A stretch of DNA of 64,000 nt, from the NCBI GenBank assembly GCA_026874595.1, contig CM049310.1, forward strand, positions 4,156,001 through 4,220,000. The letters run 5' to 3'. Shown here piece by piece: positions 61,301 through 64,000 of the stretch; the first letter of the stretch is position 1; the number at the start of each line of letters is the position of its first letter. The stretch comes from Sipunculus nudus. Its lineage: Eukaryota; Annelida; Sipuncula; Golfingiida; Sipunculidae. The position numbers were made by a program, and so were the translations under genes. The notes below the pieces were generated by a model, which saw nothing but the letters and a program-made list of their open reading frames with translations, ran no database searches and was not told where the DNA came from.

Positions 61301-62480
61301 TGAAGTTTTTGTATGAAATTTTTTACTATTCTGGGGGGTACTTTGGGGCCCCATAGCTCGAAGGATATGGGTAACAGAGACCTTATTTCTGGTTTCCAAG
61401 GAGATTTTTCATGGACCTCTCAGTGTATCAAGAATTAAGATTCTAGGTCTAGGCTTTACGATTTGTGCCTTGTTAACAGATGTTCACATTTTTAAAGGTC
61501 TCAAAAATAGAGGAAAAAATTGTAAAAAATCGAAAAATACAGGTGCAACACCAGTCTGCAGGAACTTATGGAACATCTCATGATCAATATGTATGCCAAA
61601 AATCATGACCATCAGTGTTGTAGTTATTGAGATATTGAAGTTTTTGTATGAAATTTTTTACTATTCTGGGGGGTACTTTGGGGCCCCATAGCTCGAAGGA
61701 TATGGGTAACAGAGACCTAATTTCTGGTTTCCAAGGAGATTTTTCATGGACCTCTCAGTGTATCAAGAATTAAGATTCTAGGTCTAGGCTTTACGATTTG
61801 TGCCTTGTTAACAGATGTTCACATTTTTAAAGGTCTCAAAAATAGAGAAAAAAATTTGTAAAAAATCGAAAAATACAGGTGGCGCCACCAGTCTGCAGGA
61901 AGTGATGGAACCTCTCATGATCAATATGTATGCCAAAAATCATGACCATCAGTCAAGTAGTTAATGAGATATTGAAGTTTTTGTATGAAATTTTTTACTT
62001 TTCTGGGGGGTACTTTGGGGCCCCATAGCTCGAAGGATATGGGTAACAGAGACCTAATTTCTGGTTTCCAAGGAGATTTTTCATGGACCTCTCAGAATCC
62101 CAAGTTACAAGGTTCTAAGTTCAGCGGTTATGATTTGTGCCTGGTTAACGGACAGACAGACGGACAGACGGACGACGGACAAAGAGTGATCGCTATAGCT
62201 CAGATGACTTTCAGTCAGCTGAGCTAAAAACATATGGGGGAATCTTGAGGTTGCCAGGCTTAGGGATTTAAACGTGGATAAAAGTGGTTATGAAAACAGA
62301 TGATTACTGGCTTATAAAACAATAGCATAGCTTCTTTTATACTCTTCCTTTTTGTGCGTTTTACACAGTCATCTCTTTAGTCTTAAAAGAAATCATCTAC
62401 CATTGCTGGGTCAGAGTACAGGAGCTCTCTGTGGTCAGGGTGAGGTGCTGTAAATGGGTGATGGGCTGATTCTAATCCTT
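49165..62480 (-). CDS. DARS2: Mitochondrial aspartyl-tRNA synthetase, C-terminal exons (partial)
   Basis: Four minus-strand exons, 62401-62480, 57090-57200, 55459-55534 and 49165-49334, join in frame (entry phase 1, then 0, 0, 1) into about 144 residues ending at TAA. They contain LESAHHPFTAPHP, then QHYDLVLNGSEIGGGSIRI, then the class II motif 3 region GGIALGLDRL with its ATP-binding Arg, then APSIRDVIAFPKS. This order is diagnostic of the bacterial/mitochondrial type of AspRS, which attaches aspartate to tRNA(Asp) in the mitochondrial matrix. The catalytic N-terminal part and the anticodon-binding domain lie beyond 64000: no further exon is visible between 62481 and the window end. All borders are GT-AG. 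The gene converges on DR1, and its introns are dominated by repeats. Confidence 0.95.
49484..51458. repeat. Near-identical 987/988-bp tandem duplication
   Basis: 49484-50470 and 50471-51458 are identical over nearly their whole length. The one clear difference is near 50410 versus 51378 (CTCATATAGG versus CTGATTCTAGG). The duplicated block holds intron sequence and the start of a family C element. Confidence 0.95.
49787..52260 (+). mobile_element. Family C element with 156-bp monomers (includes the duplication)
   Basis: It starts AACAAGTGGCCCATGGGCCA then TGATGCTCAGCTAA. The repeated monomer is GGTTTCCAAGGAGATTTGCC, GACCTCCC, GATTCTAGGCCTAACAGATA, CTGACTGTCTGGGTGCT, then CATAGGTCACAAAATATAGG leading into an AGGTCANNNTGACCT site. 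Perfect sites start at 50188, 50343, 51175, 51330, 51644, 51943 and 52102. It closes near a terminal-like motif ACAAGGGACCTATGGGTCAC at 52232. Confidence 0.8.
52261..53469. other. DARS2 intron, AT-rich
   Basis: I see nothing beyond AT-rich single-copy-like sequence. Confidence 0.5.
53470..54790 (+). repeat. Family B element, two divergent units
   Basis: Units at about 53470-54035 and 54110-54680 share GTCAAAGTTGGGCAAAATTT, AAGGTACYAATTTT, GCATTATGTTTGGGCC and TTTTGAYATTAGGCAGTC. The second ends in the shared 3' terminus (GGACGACGGACAATGG..TATAGCTCAGATGA..AGTCAGCTGAGCTAAAA). Confidence 0.75.
54795..55305 (+). repeat. Family C repeats, three monomers, with shared 3' end
   Basis: Perfect AGGTCANNNTGACCT sites start at 54821, 54977 and 55129, at 152-156 base spacing. 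The block closes with GATGATCGCTATAGCTCAGA..CAGTCAGCTGAGCTAAAAA. Confidence 0.8.
55459..55534 (-). CDS. DARS2: DARS2 exon with motif 3
   Basis: Acceptor CCATTTCAG, 25 codons plus one base (EDPAPLEHLIQALEFG, then CPPHGGIALG), donor GTCAGT. It ends within the Gly codon before LDRL. Confidence 0.93.
55560..57089. other. DARS2 intron
   Basis: AT-rich, with no repeat of families A to D. Direct repeats GACCTTGAAAAGCCAGGTCA and GACCTTGAAGGTCAAGGTCA occur near 56232 and 56382, again AGGTCA-type half-sites. Confidence 0.45.
57090..57200 (-). CDS. DARS2: DARS2 exon (NGSEIGGGSIRI)
   Basis: Acceptor TATTTCTCAG, 37 codons (VKGQHYDLVLNGSEIGGGSI to YVLEEVLQ), donor GTGAGG. Phase 0 on both sides. Confidence 0.95.
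57498..57682 (+). mobile_element. 5' end of a family A element, split by family D
   Basis: It opens with AACAAGTGACCCATGGGTCA then TGACGCTCAGCTGA, including the 14-bp palindrome TGACCCATGGGTCA. It ends in the A-monomer tail (AAATAGAGAAAAAATGTGTA) and resumes at 59851 with AATACAGGTGGCTCCACCAG. Confidence 0.65.
57683..59850 (+). mobile_element. Family D element, copy 2, nested in family A
   Basis: It starts CTAGAATACGGGTAGCCGAC and ends CCACAAAACTTTGTTTTGG then CCGGTACAA. The internal monomers alternate 277 and 287-288 bases (GGTGGCGCCACC or variants at 58094, 58381, 58659, 58947, 59224, 59502). A 565-base higher-order unit is repeated almost exactly (58189-58374 versus 58754-58939). It sits inside an A monomer tail, so it inserted after A. 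Confidence 0.75.
59851..62229 (+). repeat. Family A tandem array, copy 2, with shared 3' end
   Basis: CTGCAG markers at 59881, 60225, 60564, 60903, 61221, 61556 and 61892 give periods of 318-344. It closes with GACAGACGGACGACGGACAA, then TGATCGCTATAGCTCAGATG, then TTTCAGTCAGCTGAGCTAAA. Short frames here are repeat shadows. Confidence 0.9.
62401..62480 (-). CDS. DARS2: DARS2 exon (LESAHHPFTAPHP)
   Basis: Acceptor CTTTTTTAG, two bases completing a codon, then 26 codons (GLESAHHPFTAPHPDHRELL to SDPAM), donor GTAGAT. It is the most upstream DARS2 exon in the window. Confidence 0.93.
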
Positions 62481-63023
62481 CTAAAAAAGAAAATGTGTAG
62501 ACTAAAAACATATGATATCAATGAGCAGGTCCTTACCTGAAGAACAAATTGTATAGAAACAAGGAAATCTCAAAGCAATATGGACAAACTGTAAGCCTGG
62601 TCAGTGTGAAAATCAGCAGAATAGTCGTGTGATCTTGACCTTTGATTTGAGACTACAAAACTAATACGGTTCTCCCCCCCATTGGTATCTGAGCCATACC
62701 GGTATCTGAAATTTGGAAGGTTTGGGCTAAAAAATTGGACTTTTAGAAGAAGTGGGTTGTGAGGCCCAGACCTTGATCTTGTGACCAAAAATAAATAGAA
62801 TTCTTCCTCTATTGGTAGGTGATCTGTATATGAAAGAAAGTTAGTTTTTGGTCAAATAGGTCCACAAGCTAATAGAAAACATGCAGGGGCACGAATGAGA
62901 TAAATATTATAACTTCTATGAAAATCAGAGGACAAGAGCAGTATTTGATACGTCAAACCCCAATATTCATATTTCTTTATCTGAAAATTTGTTTACCTGA
63001 AAATCAGGCAGGTTATAACAGTG
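62481..63023. other. DARS2 intron
   Basis: No exon or repeat is supported. The 72-codon minus-strand frame at 62570-62788 does not resemble AspRS. Confidence 0.5.
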
Positions 63024-64000
63024 AACAAGTGGCCCATTGGGCCATGACGCTCAGCTAATTTTGACTGGGTGCTCAGTTTTTTATTAATGTTATTTATTGT
63101 CAATGAGAATAGCCTATGGCTAAAGTTACAGTGTTGAAAAAAATGGACAGATAATAAAAATTACAGAATTCACAGGAGACCTGCCGAGGACCCCCCTGGA
63201 TTTCACAATAGAGGGTTCCAAGGAAAATGGATACAATTGGTACCCTGTCTGTCTGGGTGCTCAAATCATGTTACTGGTCCATAGCTGGCAGAATATAGGT
63301 CACCATGATCCAATTTCAGGTTTCCAAGGAGAATTGCCAAGGATTTTTATGAATGTTATGTTAGAAGAGTCTAGGGCTCATGGATATACAATTTGTACCT
63401 TGTCTGTCTGGGTGCAGCAAACCATTTTTCAGCCCATAGGTTACACAATATAGGTCACCATGACCTAATTTCAGGTTTCCAATGGACACTTGACTAGGAC
63501 CTCCCTGAATTTTATGTTAAAAGATTCTAGGCCTAATGAATACAATTTATGCCCAGTCTGACTGTCTGTGTGCTTATATGACATCTGATTTGATAGGATG
63601 CAAAATATAGGTCATGGTGACCTAATTACAGTTTTCCAAGGCAATGGCCAAGGACGTCTCAGAATATTACATTAGAAGAATTTTGGCCTAACAGATACAA
63701 TGTGTGCCCTGACTGACTGTCTGGGTGCTTATATGACTTCTTTTCCTGAAGGTCGCAAAATATAGGTCATGTTGACCAAATTTCAGTTTTCCACAGACAT
63801 TTGCCAAGGACTTCTTAGAAGATTTTAGGCCTAACCAGTACAATGTGTGCCCTGCCTGACTTTCTGAGTGCTCAAAATCCTGTATTTGGCCTGTAAGTCA
63901 CAAAATGTAGGTCAGTCAGGGTGTTCATATATCATCTCTTTCCTATAGGTCACAGAATATAGGTCACCATGACCTCATTTCAGGTTTCCAAGGAGATCTG
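63024..64000 (+). mobile_element. Family C element, truncated by the window end
   Basis: It starts AACAAGTGGCCCATTGGGCC then ATGACGCTCAGCTAA and carries the same 156-base monomers as 49787-52230. Perfect AGGTCANNNTGACCT sites start at 63452, 63609 and 63961; degenerate ones at 63297 and 63764. Confidence 0.8.

Noticed and set aside
42310-62229. CRISPR-like interpretation of regularly spaced palindromes
   Set aside because: The genome is eukaryotic, the monomers are similar throughout rather than repeats with unique spacers, and no cas genes exist.

Overview
This window is nuclear DNA from an animal, most likely a bivalve mollusc. The genes have introns with GT-AG borders, they include DR1 (NC2-beta) and a bacterial/mitochondrial-type aspartyl-tRNA synthetase, the DNA is AT-rich with many AT microsatellites, and the space between exons is full of hairpin-ended elements carrying internal tandem repeats. 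The bivalve assignment is inference. I could not run any search.

The left half (about 3.4-33.3 kb) holds a plus-strand tandem family of KAP-type P-loop NTPases. Copies 1 (3833-10190) and 2 (12813-23023) share one four-exon plan: a charged, low-complexity N-terminal exon, a short exon, a 214-nt Walker A exon, and a nearly 2-kb exon with four membrane segments and the Walker B motif. Exon phases match between copies, and the Walker A exon has the same length in both. Copy 3 (29657-33305) keeps only exons 1 and 2; no Walker A or catalytic exon follows before DR1. Between exons 2 and 3 copy 1 has ten 141-bp repeats. Each can be read as a phase-0 45-nt mini-exon with its own acceptor and donor. 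Copy 2 has one decayed counterpart without splice sites.

The middle (38.5-42 kb) holds a complete three-exon DR1 gene, plus strand, 170 aa. Its first intron starts with degenerate 30-bp repeats that copy the donor site and include two juxtaposed acceptor/donor sites.

The right half (42.3-64 kb) carries the last four coding exons of mitochondrial aspartyl-tRNA synthetase (DARS2) on the minus strand, converging on DR1. The 5' part of that gene lies beyond the window. Its introns and the DR1-DARS2 gap are built from at least four repeat families (A to D below). A and C share both termini but carry different internal satellites (about 340 bp and 156 bp). The C satellite carries a perfect AGGTCA inverted repeat with 3-bp spacing in most monomers, identical to the consensus oestrogen response element. 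Families A and D carry the 12-bp palindrome GGTGGCGCCACC. A filled/empty site pair at 26.2-27.2 kb versus 29.1 kb indicates that the shared-terminus element is mobile.

Most promising leads: the amplified cassette exon in KAP copy 1, the array of perfect IR3 nuclear-receptor sites, the shared-terminus elements with exchangeable satellite cargo, and the ratchet-like splice sites in DR1 intron 1.
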